From Blastocatellia bacterium (GTDB lineage: Bacteria > Acidobacteriota > Blastocatellia > Pyrinomonadales > Pyrinomonadaceae): a DNA stretch of 6,889 nucleotides. Position 1 is the stretch's first letter. Every line of letters starts with the position of its first letter. A program made the translations under genes and the position numbers. A model generated the notes under the pieces. That model had not been told where the DNA came from, searched no databases, and worked only from the letters and a program-made list of their open reading frames with translations. This document shows, piece by piece, positions 1-5,718 of the stretch. The stretch spans positions 1 to 6,889 of the forward strand of contig JACDAK010000274.1 of the NCBI GenBank assembly GCA_013695495.1, read 5' to 3'.

Positions 1-36
1 GCACAAATAAGGGTCGCGGTCAAAGATTTTGCCCAT
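1..36 (-). CDS. Possible 5' end of a gene downstream of lon (partial, cut by the window edge)
   Basis: An ATG on the minus strand at 36 opens a frame that stays open to the edge (12 codons, MGKIFDRDPYLC). It begins 17 bases after the lon stop codon and is preceded by an AAGGG Shine-Dalgarno-like sequence about 9 bases upstream, so it could be the next cistron of a lon transcript. Twelve codons are too few to identify a product, and an open frame of this length could occur by chance. The good ribosome binding site and the tight spacing are the only support. Confidence 0.4.
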   Translation of the reverse strand, partial: MGKIFDRDPYLC

Positions 37-53
37 AAATCGAAGCCCTTACC

Positions 54-2465
54 TCATCCGGCGGCCGCCTTTGACCCCGCCTTCGCATGTACAAATGCCG
101 CATTGAATACTTCAAGAACTGTGTCTACAAAGACAAATTTCAGATCGTTCAAGACTTCTTTCGGCAAGTCTTCCAGATCGCGAACGTTTGCCGCCGGCAG
201 TATAACCGTCTTTATCTTGGCACGGCGGGCTGCAAGCAACTTTTCTTTGACTCCACCCACCGGCAGTACGTTGCCACGCAATGTGATCTCTCCGGTCATC
301 GCCACGTCCTTGCGTACCGCCTTTTGCGCCAACACCGAGACAAGAGCGGTCGCCATCGTGATTCCCGCAGAAGGCCCGTCTTTCGGGATCGCGCCTTCCG
401 GAAGATGGATGTGGATGTCGAAATTGTCCAGGATCTGTTCATCGATCCCCAACTCCTTGCTCCTGGCTTTCGCAAACGAAAATGCCGCCTGAGCCGACTC
501 CTGCATGACATCGCCCAGCTGCCCGGTAAGCATCAACTTGCCCTTCCCGCGCGTTTTCAAGGCCTCAATGAACAAGATATCGCCCCCCACTGCGGTCCAT
601 GCTAAACCCGTAACAGTCCCGATCTGGTTCTTTTTGAGAGCGCCCTCGGTGAAGATTCGCGAAACGCGCAAGTAGTCTTTTACCGTATCGACTGTGACCT
701 TCTCTGGCACGAACGAAGCCCCAAGTTCCGCCTTCTTCCGGGCGATCTTGCGCGCGATCTTCCCGATCTCCCGCTCTAACTGCCTCAGCCCGGCCTCCTG
801 TGTGTACTCGCTTATCACTCGGACAATCGCCTTCCGGTCGAATTTAAGTTCGCTACGCTTGAGTCCATTCTCTTCGATCTGCTTTGGGATCAGATGGCGC
901 CGTGCGATTTCTACCTTCTCTTCCTCGGTATAGCCGGAAAGCCAGATGATCTCCATCCTGTCGCGAAGAGCCGGCTGTATAGTATCCAGCACGTTCGCAG
1001 TCGTCATGAACATCACATTCGAGAGATCAAATACAACGCCAAGGTAATTATCTCTAAATGTCGAATTCTGCTCCGGATCCAAAACCTCAAGCAGCGCCGA
1101 GCTTGGGTCGCCGCGAAAATCCGCTCCGACCTTATCGATCTCGTCGAGCATTATCAACGGATTCTGCGTTTCCGCCTGCGCTATCGCCTGAATGATCCTT
1201 CCCGGCATCGCGCCAACGTAGGTCCGCCGATGTCCCCGGATCTCCGCTTCATCATGGACTCCGCCCAGGGAAAGCCTCACAAATTTCCTATTCAACGCCC
1301 GAGCCACCGAGCGGCCGAGCGAGGTCTTCCCGACTCCCGGAGGCCCGACTAGACAAAGGATCGAACCCTTCGGCTTCTCGATTAGTTTTCGAACTGCGAG
1401 AGCCTCAATAATGCGCTCTTTCACCCTTTCGAGTCCAAAGTGGTCTTCGTTCAGTATTTTCTCGGCCTTTTTCAGATCGAGATTGTCCTTTGACTGCTTC
1501 GACCAAGGCAGCTCGGTCATGATGTCGAGCCAGTTCCGCAGCGTCCCGGTTTCGGCCGCATCCGGATGCATGCGCTCGAGCTTTTTGAGCTGCCGAAGCG
1601 CTTCTTCCTCGGCATTCTCAGGCATCTTCGCCTTCAAGATCTTGTCGCGATACTGTTCGATCTCCTCGTAAAGCTCGCTTCCCTCGCCAAGCTCTCCCTG
1701 GATCGCCTTTAACTGCTGACGAAGAAAATACTCCCGCTGCGAACGGTCGATGTCTGCCCGAGCTTGCGTGTTTATCTCCTGCTGAACGGTCAAAACCTCG
1801 ATCTCTTTACTCAGGAGGTCGTTCACTTTACGCAGGCGAAATACCGGCTCGTGAATATCCAAAACACTCTGCGCGTCTTCGACCTTCAATTCGAGGTTGG
1901 ACGCCGAAAGGTCGGCGAGCCGTCCCGCGTCGTCAAGATTCGCAATTATCGCCAGCACCTCAGGCGAAATATTTTTGCCAAGCGAAGCCGCTCGCTCCAT
2001 CGAACCTCGTACGTTGCGAACAAGCGCCTCAACCTCCAGCGAGTTATCGGGCGAAAGTGGTTCTGATATAGGAGTGATCGTTGACGTGACGTAATCTTGG
2101 CCCGAGCTAATCGCGTCGATCCGCGTTCGCGACAACCCTTGAATAAGAATCCGGATCCGTCCGTCCGGCAGCTTCAGCATCCGCATTATGATCGCAACCG
2201 TTCCTGTTTCGTAAAGATCGCCTTGCTCAGGATCCTCTACATTCACATCTTTCTGCGAGACAAGCACGATCATCCGATTCTCTTTCAAAGCGGTCTCTAC
2301 TGCCTTTATCGACTTGTCGCGAGATACAAAAAGGGGAACGATCATGAACGGGTAGATCACGATGTCGCGCAGCGGCAGCGTCGGCAAAACCGACGGGATC
2401 TGCATCATGGGCTCGATCATTTCGCCCTCAGCTACTGAAATGGAAAAATCCTCAATATCGACCAT
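54..2465 (-). CDS. lon: ATP-dependent serine protease Lon (LonA type)
   Basis: This is a complete 803-residue LonA, close to the usual length of about 780-810. Lon is a cytoplasmic homohexamer that unfolds and degrades damaged proteins and short-lived regulators. The N-terminal substrate-binding domain (about 27-220, with LPLRDIVIYPFMIVPLF) is followed by a helical, coiled-coil-like segment (about 220-310). The AAA+ module has Walker A GPPGVGKTS at 374-382, Walker B LIMLDEID with D441/E442, sensor-1 N491, a likely arginine finger R503 and sensor-2 R561. The protease domain has the catalytic dyad S699 (in KDGPSAG) and K742 (in GGVKEK), assigned by spacing to E. coli S679/K722. No frameshift or missing key residue is seen. 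The start is uncertain: ATG 2465 has AGGGG only 2 bases upstream, whereas ATG 2420 (residue 16) has GAGGG 4 bases upstream and still leaves the whole domain. A terminator separates it from nrdR upstream, so it is probably transcribed on its own. Confidence 0.97.
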   Translation of the reverse strand: MVDIEDFSISVAEGEMIEPMMQIPSVLPTLPLRDIVIYPFMIVPLFVSRDKSIKAVETALKENRMIVLVSQKDVNVEDPEQGDLYETGTVAIIMRMLKLPDGRIRILIQGLSRTRIDAISSGQDYVTSTITPISEPLSPDNSLEVEALVRNVRGSMERAASLGKNISPEVLAIIANLDDAGRLADLSASNLELKVEDAQSVLDIHEPVFRLRKVNDLLSKEIEVLTVQQEINTQARADIDRSQREYFLRQQLKAIQGELGEGSELYEEIEQYRDKILKAKMPENAEEEALRQLKKLERMHPDAAETGTLRNWLDIMTELPWSKQSKDNLDLKKAEKILNEDHFGLERVKERIIEALAVRKLIEKPKGSILCLVGPPGVGKTSLGRSVARALNRKFVRLSLGGVHDEAEIRGHRRTYVGAMPGRIIQAIAQAETQNPLIMLDEIDKVGADFRGDPSSALLEVLDPEQNSTFRDNYLGVVFDLSNVMFMTTANVLDTIQPALRDRMEIIWLSGYTEEEKVEIARRHLIPKQIEENGLKRSELKFDRKAIVRVISEYTQEAGLRQLEREIGKIARKIARKKAELGASFVPEKVTVDTVKDYLRVSRIFTEGALKKNQIGTVTGLAWTAVGGDILFIEALKTRGKGKLMLTGQLGDVMQESAQAAFSFAKARSKELGIDEQILDNFDIHIHLPEGAIPKDGPSAGITMATALVSVLAQKAVRKDVAMTGEITLRGNVLPVGGVKEKLLAARRAKIKTVILPAANVRDLEDLPKEVLNDLKFVFVDTVLEVFNAAFVHAKAGSKAAAG

Positions 2466-2473
2466 AGCCCCTA

Positions 2474-2502
2474 ATGTTATTCCTTACAGAGAGGTGAATC
2501 AA
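2474..2502 (-). promoter_or_regulatory. Candidate sigma-70 promoter for lon
   Basis: On the minus strand a TTGATT -35 box (2502-2497) and a TAACAT -10 box (2479-2474) are separated by exactly 17 bases, each matching the consensus at four of six positions. It lies directly downstream of the nrdR terminator and upstream of lon, where a promoter is needed. Transcription would begin within a few bases of ATG 2465, giving a leaderless or nearly leaderless message unless translation starts at ATG 2420. No CIRCE element or clear heat-shock sigma-32 site was found next to it. Confidence 0.4.
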
Positions 2503-2518
2503 GGAGGACCGCTTCATA

Positions 2519-2549
2519 AGAAAAACGGTGCCGATCTCTCGACACCGTT
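2519..2549 (-). terminator. Intrinsic terminator after nrdR
   Basis: Read on the minus strand, AACGGTG-U-CGA-GAGA-UCG-G-CACCGUU forms an 11-pair stem with one internal G-U wobble and a GAGA tetraloop of GNRA type, followed directly by a run of U (TTTTTC). It begins 20 bases after the nrdR stop codon. On the plus strand the wobble becomes a C-A mismatch and no T run follows, so it works in the minus direction only. It should end the flippase-nrdR transcript ahead of lon. Confidence 0.85.
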
Positions 2550-2569
2550 CAGTTTCCTATTGGTCAAAG

Positions 2570-3067
2570 TTAAACCTTCTTAGACTTCTTAGCTTTTCTC
2601 GGCTGCTGGCCGCCGCGTGCCCTTACGAGGTCTTTCAGTTCCGTCATGAACTCCGAAACATCCTCAAATTCTAGATAAACTGAGGCGAACCGCACATAGG
2701 CGACCTTGTCTAAGGCCTTGAGACGTTTCATTATAAGCTTGCCGATCTCACTGGTCGCAAGTTCCCTGTCGGTTGAATCCTGAACCACACGCTCTATCTC
2801 ATCAACGATCTTTTCAAGCTGCGAAGTCGAAACGGGCCGCTTCTCCGAAGCCCGCAAAAGCCCCGACATGATCTTGTTGCGTTCGAAAAGCTCTCGCTTG
2901 CCGTCTTTCTTAACGGCCATGTACGGGACCTCGTCGATCCGCTCATAAGACGTGAATCGCCGACCGCATGAAAGGCACTCTCTACGGCGGCGAATAGCGT
3001 CGCCGTCCTTCGTTTCGCGTGAGTCTACAACCTTATCTTCGAGGTGCGAGCAAAATGGGCACAGCAT
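2570..3067 (-). CDS. nrdR: Transcriptional repressor NrdR (ribonucleotide reductase regulator)
   Basis: This 165-residue protein is a full-length NrdR. The family senses the ATP/dATP balance and represses ribonucleotide reductase genes by binding NrdR boxes. The N-terminal zinc ribbon is intact: C3-P-F-C6 and C31-L-S-C34, followed by the typical GRRFTSYERI segment. An ATP-cone nucleotide-binding domain follows at about 47-137, with VxKKDGKRELFERNK near its start and YVRFASVY near its end, both hallmark stretches. The C-terminus (about 150-165) is an extra lysine-rich tail, QPRKAKKSKKV, which makes it slightly longer than the usual roughly 150 residues and may aid DNA contact (inference). The start at ATG 3067 has GGAG 7 bases upstream and sits exactly before the first zinc cysteines. 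It lies 14 bases after the membrane-protein gene, so the two are probably co-transcribed. No ribonucleotide reductase gene is in the window. Confidence 0.96.
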   Translation of the reverse strand: MLCPFCSHLEDKVVDSRETKDGDAIRRRRECLSCGRRFTSYERIDEVPYMAVKKDGKRELFERNKIMSGLLRASEKRPVSTSQLEKIVDEIERVVQDSTDRELATSEIGKLIMKRLKALDKVAYVRFASVYLEFEDVSEFMTELKDLVRARGGQQPRKAKKSKKV

Positions 3068-3081
3068 AAAAGCACTCCGGG

Positions 3082-4155
3082 TTAGTTGACGTTTTCTGTG
3101 GCGTTATTTGGAACTTCTGAATCGATCTCATCCGCGGCGTGCTCGCTTGAGAGCAGGCTGCGAAAACGTTCAATACTTATATCACCGTGAAGGAAATAAT
3201 ATAAGCCGAAAACGATGGCCGGGGCAAAATAGACCAGGTGCATCACTATCGATATAGCCGCGGCGTCCTCGTATCTTATTGTCGGGATGAGGAAAACGAG
3301 GCTTGCTTTTGTCGCTGTATGAAACGCGCCGGCGGCACCGCCCGGTGTGGGAATGACGGAACTAACAACCGCAAAACCCATGATGAAAAGTGAATCACTG
3401 AACGTCAGCGGAAGCCCGAATGCCAATAAGACAAACCATGTTGGAAGAGCTATCGCAAGCCAAAGCATTATCGACCAAAACACCACCGACAGCGTCTCAC
3501 GCCAGTTTCTCAAGATCGCCAACGCCGCCGCAAGCTGCTCCATTAAGCTGAGAACGATCCGGCGAATGCGCGCGGGAACGATCGGCTTATCCGTGAACGT
3601 GCTCATCCAGCTGATGAAACGCTCTGAGTTGCGTTGGTATATGTACAAGAATACGAACCCGAGCCCGACGGCAACCAACATCAGATAACCCGCAGTCGAG
3701 ACATGCTGAAAGTCGTTTTCCCGGCCCGGCGGCGGACTGAACCAAAGCAGGTTAACCGCAAAGAAGCACACAAGCGCGGCCAGATCGAAGATCCGTTCAA
3801 GACCGAGCGTGACCAGTGCAGCAGAAGGTCGTACCCTTGGGTCCCGCATCGATAGCCACATCGGCCTGACGATCTCGCCTGCCCGCCCAATCAGAAAGAT
3901 CGCAGCAAAGCCAACGGTGGTGGTTGCGAACAGCTCTTTCAGATCTGTAGGTGTTATCGGCTCGAGCAGCACCTTCCATCTGATCGCCCGAAGCAGATAG
4001 CCAAAACAGATGATTATGACTGCCGCGACCAGATAATAAGGGTCTGCCTGCCGAAGGCTTTGCCTCACGAGGTGCCAATCGAGATCCTTCCCGAAGTACC
4101 ACAACAAGGCAAGGGCGAAAAGCAGCAATAAGATGAATTTGATGTACTTGCGCAA
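3082..4155 (-). CDS. YbhN/AglD-family integral membrane protein (lysylphosphatidylglycerol synthase TM-like, flippase-like)
   Basis: This is a 357-residue multi-pass inner-membrane protein with about eight hydrophobic segments (near 5-21, 40-58, 79-92, 122-140, 155-173, 221-245, 253-269 and 299-321). It carries the signatures of the LPTM/UPF0104 family: R56-x2-R59-W60 after the second helix, GRAGEIVRP with E94 and R97, the E120-R121-x2-D124 stretch, and a PGG turn at 271-273. In this superfamily the MprF membrane domain flips lysyl-phosphatidylglycerol; stand-alone members are linked to lipid or glycolipid handling, but most are uncharacterised, so the substrate here is unknown. The family's acidic residue after the PGG motif seems replaced (AGAFH, H279). 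The start is a TTG at 4155 with a weak GGGA 9 bases upstream. No ATG exists between it and the upstream in-frame stop, and the start leaves only four residues before helix 1. The polar C-terminal tail (about 335-357) is acidic. nrdR follows after 14 bases. Confidence 0.9.
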   Translation of the reverse strand: MRKYIKFILLLLFALALLWYFGKDLDWHLVRQSLRQADPYYLVAAVIIICFGYLLRAIRWKVLLEPITPTDLKELFATTTVGFAAIFLIGRAGEIVRPMWLSMRDPRVRPSAALVTLGLERIFDLAALVCFFAVNLLWFSPPPGRENDFQHVSTAGYLMLVAVGLGFVFLYIYQRNSERFISWMSTFTDKPIVPARIRRIVLSLMEQLAAALAILRNWRETLSVVFWSIMLWLAIALPTWFVLLAFGLPLTFSDSLFIMGFAVVSSVIPTPGGAAGAFHTATKASLVFLIPTIRYEDAAAISIVMHLVYFAPAIVFGLYYFLHGDISIERFRSLLSSEHAADEIDSEVPNNATENVN

Positions 4156-4236
4156 AGGCTGAGGTCCCGTTGGTTTTGATAAAGAAAAAACGATACTTTA
4201 TTCGCACGAGAAAGGCGAATGATACATGAGATTATT

Positions 4237-4263
4237 GGAACTTTACCTTATTTGGTATCGTAA
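4237..4263 (+). promoter_or_regulatory. Candidate ECF-type promoter (GGAAC-N17-CGTA) for the sigma-factor operon
   Basis: GGAACTTT at 4237-4244 is the classic ECF -35 element, and CGTAA at 4259-4263 is a typical ECF -10 element; 17 bases separate GGAAC from CGTA, the spacing usual for this class. It sits about 75 bases upstream of the sigma-factor TTG start and points toward it, which suggests that the sigma factor drives its own operon, as is common for ECF sigma factors. A 6-bp inverted repeat overlaps the spacer and -10. The assignment rests on motif and position only. Confidence 0.5.
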
Positions 4264-4308
4264 GGTTCAGTTGACAAGGGGGCTCTCCGGTATTTTGCGG
4301 GGTTCAAC

Positions 4309-4335
4309 ATGTTCGATTACTTAACAGGAGAGTAA
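4309..4335 (+). other. Possible leader mini-ORF (MFDYLTGE) ahead of the sigma-factor gene
   Basis: An ATG at 4309, with GGGG at 4299-4302 (6 bases upstream), opens an 8-codon frame ending in TAA at 4333-4335. Its last two sense codons (GGA GAG) lie inside the Shine-Dalgarno sequence of the sigma-factor gene, and its stop lies 3 bases before the TTG start. A ribosome translating it would end on the initiation site of the next gene, a layout that fits translational coupling or attenuation. E. coli rpoE also has a coupled leader peptide (RseD), which makes the idea reasonable. So short an ORF can be chance. Confidence 0.3.
4326..4332 (+). promoter_or_regulatory. Ribosome binding site fixing the TTG start of the sigma-factor gene
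   Basis: AGGAGAG lies with its AGGAG core 8 bases before the TTG at 4339, an ideal spacing. A TAA at 4333-4335 is in frame directly upstream, so translation cannot start earlier, and no in-frame ATG is close downstream. This decides for the TTG start. Confidence 0.8.
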
Positions 4336-4338
4336 GGC

Positions 4339-4932
4339 TTGGAAGCATTGCAGGCGGCTAAAGAGATCAACGGTGCGGAGCTGGTTCGCCGGGCTACGTC
4401 CGGCGACGGCGTCGCCTGGGAAGAGATCGTTACCACATTCTCTCGCCGCATCTTTAACCTTGCCTACCGATTCACGTCGAATGTTGATGCTGCGGAAGAC
4501 CTGACTCAGGAAGTCTTTGTCCGCATCTATAAGACACTTGGCCAATATGACGCCAAGCAGGGCGATCTTTCGAATTGGCTCATGAGGCTTGCTCGCAATT
4601 TGATAATTGACGACTACCGCCATCGACAGCGAAATCCGCAAAACACGATGGCGGACACGGTCGACGATCATCACTACCATCTTCGGGCGGTAGGAACGTC
4701 GGCTCATAAAGATCTCGAACGGCGCGAACTCGCAGCCCAGGTTCAAGATGGCATCGACAAGCTGCCCGCCGATCTTAAAACGTGTGTGATCTTGCGAGAT
4801 ATTGAAGAGCTGACGTATCAGGAGATAGTCGACGTTTTGCAGATACCGGAAGGCACCGTCAAGTCGCGGATAAACCGAGGGCGGATAGAGTTGGCAAAGA
4901 TTTTGAAACGAATGAGGGTGGTAACGATATAA
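4339..4932 (+). CDS. ECF-family RNA polymerase sigma factor (RpoE-like)
   Basis: This is a 197-residue ECF sigma factor, which directs RNA polymerase to stress or envelope-response promoters and is normally held inactive by a partner anti-sigma factor. Region 2 spans about 33-99: the core-binding stretch AAEDLTQEVFVRIYK (51-65) and the -10-recognition part NWLMRLARNLIIDDYRHRQR (79-98). Region 4 spans about 138-190, with LPADLKTCVILRDIEELTYQ, the helix-turn-helix around 159-179 (EIVDVLQIPEGTVKSRINRG) and a basic end. Regions 1.1 and 3 are absent, as expected for ECF factors. The linker (100-130) holds a small histidine cluster, DDHHYH (109-114). Translation starts at TTG 4339. The anti-sigma gene follows after 33 bases, and an ECF-type promoter upstream suggests autoregulation. 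The exact ECF subgroup cannot be fixed by eye. Confidence 0.95.
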   Translation: MEALQAAKEINGAELVRRATSGDGVAWEEIVTTFSRRIFNLAYRFTSNVDAAEDLTQEVFVRIYKTLGQYDAKQGDLSNWLMRLARNLIIDDYRHRQRNPQNTMADTVDDHHYHLRAVGTSAHKDLERRELAAQVQDGIDKLPADLKTCVILRDIEELTYQEIVDVLQIPEGTVKSRINRGRIELAKILKRMRVVTI

Positions 4933-4965
4933 CGGTATGGGGATTTCAAGGGGGTCGCTTTCTAT

Positions 4966-5718
4966 ATGAAGTTGGGTAACGAAAACGCATTCAGCTGCGG
5001 CGAGTTCGAGGAAACCTTGTCAGAATATCTCGACAAGACACTCGACATGAACACCCGCAAGGTGGCGGCAGCACACGCGCTGAAATGCCCGGTTTGTCAT
5101 TCGCTGATGAATGATGTGAAACAGGCGATCGCTGCATGTCACCAGTTGGCTGAACCGAGAGCGGCGTTAACTCGTCTAGAGGCCCAGATCATTCAAAACA
5201 CGTTGCCCGAAGCGTTGATCGACTGCGAAGCATTCGAAGCTCATCTTACGGATTATCTCGACGGCTTTTTGACCGCGAATGTCTTCCATCGCTGGGAACG
5301 CCACGCTACGCTCTGCGACGACTGCACAGATCTGCCCGGCATGGTCGTCCGATCAATGGCTGCTGTCGTCAGTTATAAACTCGATGAGCTACCTTTACCC
5401 GCCGGCCTTCACGAACGGATACTCATTCAGACCATCGGTTCCGAGGATACCTATGGCTCGCGGCAATCTTGGGGTTCCCGCTTTGGCGAATGGGTCCGCG
5501 GCATTCGCATCCCGATCTCCGTTCCTCAACTCGCTCCAGTAGCGGCAATGTCGATGTTCGCATTCCTAGTCGTAAGCCAGGGTGTATCGGCCGACGGCAC
5601 ACTGACAGACGTTTACAACAAAAGTTACCAACTTGCTGAGACGACCTACCGTCAAAGTACCGACGCCCTCAAAGGCATTCCCGTAAACGGAACGCCAAAC
5701 AGTGAGGTGCAAAGATAA
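4966..5718 (+). CDS. Membrane-anchored anti-sigma factor with two zinc-binding ZAS (zf-HC2) domains
   Basis: This 250-residue protein directly follows the sigma factor and is almost certainly its anti-sigma factor. The zinc-binding anti-sigma signature occurs twice: C11-x25-H37-x3-C41-x2-C44 and C87-x25-H113-x3-C117-x2-C120, with identical internal spacing and a 76-residue offset. Each is followed by a similar linker (LEAQIIQNT at 71-79, LHERILIQT at 148-156), so the whole unit looks duplicated. A single hydrophobic segment at about 187-207 (LAPVAAMSMFAFLVVSQGV) should cross the inner membrane, placing the zinc domains in the cytoplasm and about 40 polar residues outside. ZAS domains bind region 2 and region 4 of sigma; some respond to oxidation or are released by regulated proteolysis. 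The external part is short and has no recognised sensor domain. ATG 4966 has AAGGGGG 11 bases upstream. Its stop overlaps the next start (TAATG). Confidence 0.88.
   Translation: MKLGNENAFSCGEFEETLSEYLDKTLDMNTRKVAAAHALKCPVCHSLMNDVKQAIAACHQLAEPRAALTRLEAQIIQNTLPEALIDCEAFEAHLTDYLDGFLTANVFHRWERHATLCDDCTDLPGMVVRSMAAVVSYKLDELPLPAGLHERILIQTIGSEDTYGSRQSWGSRFGEWVRGIRIPISVPQLAPVAAMSMFAFLVVSQGVSADGTLTDVYNKSYQLAETTYRQSTDALKGIPVNGTPNSEVQR

Larger units (their letters stand above)
4156..4338. other. Divergent intergenic region between the flippase-like gene and the sigma-factor operon
   Basis: These 183 bases separate two divergent transcription units and are AT-richer than their surroundings. They contain the ECF-type promoter candidate, the leader mini-ORF and the sigma-factor ribosome binding site listed separately. 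They also contain a perfect 6-bp inverted repeat, ATTCGC (4200-4205) and GCGAAT (4215-4220) with a 9-base spacer, in the leader side of the membrane-protein gene. A second inverted repeat, ACCTTA (4245-4250) and TAAGGT (4261-4266), overlaps the ECF promoter. I could not identify a convincing sigma-70 promoter for the leftward gene. Confidence 0.7.

Noticed and set aside
87..605. 172-residue open frame on the plus strand
   Set aside because: It runs antisense inside lon, whose frame carries a complete and conserved protease; the antisense translation has no recognisable domain. The other plus-strand frames within 54-2465 were rejected for the same reason.
3068..3081. GAGTGCT just before nrdR, resembling half of a CIRCE heat-shock operator
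   Set aside because: Only one arm is present and no inverted partner lies at the required 9-base spacing.
3797..4207. 136-residue minus-strand frame overlapping the start of the flippase-like gene
   Set aside because: It overlaps the strongly hydrophobic, signature-bearing frame of the membrane protein and its own translation looks like out-of-frame reading.
4271..4296. Perfect TTGACA -35 box upstream of the sigma-factor gene
   Set aside because: At a 17-base spacing the -10 position reads TTTGCG, and the better TATTTT lies only 14 bases away. The ECF-type promoter just upstream fits better, though a weak sigma-70 promoter is not excluded.
4321..4746. 141-residue minus-strand frame across the sigma-factor gene
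   Set aside because: It is antisense to a clear ECF sigma factor and has no recognisable features.
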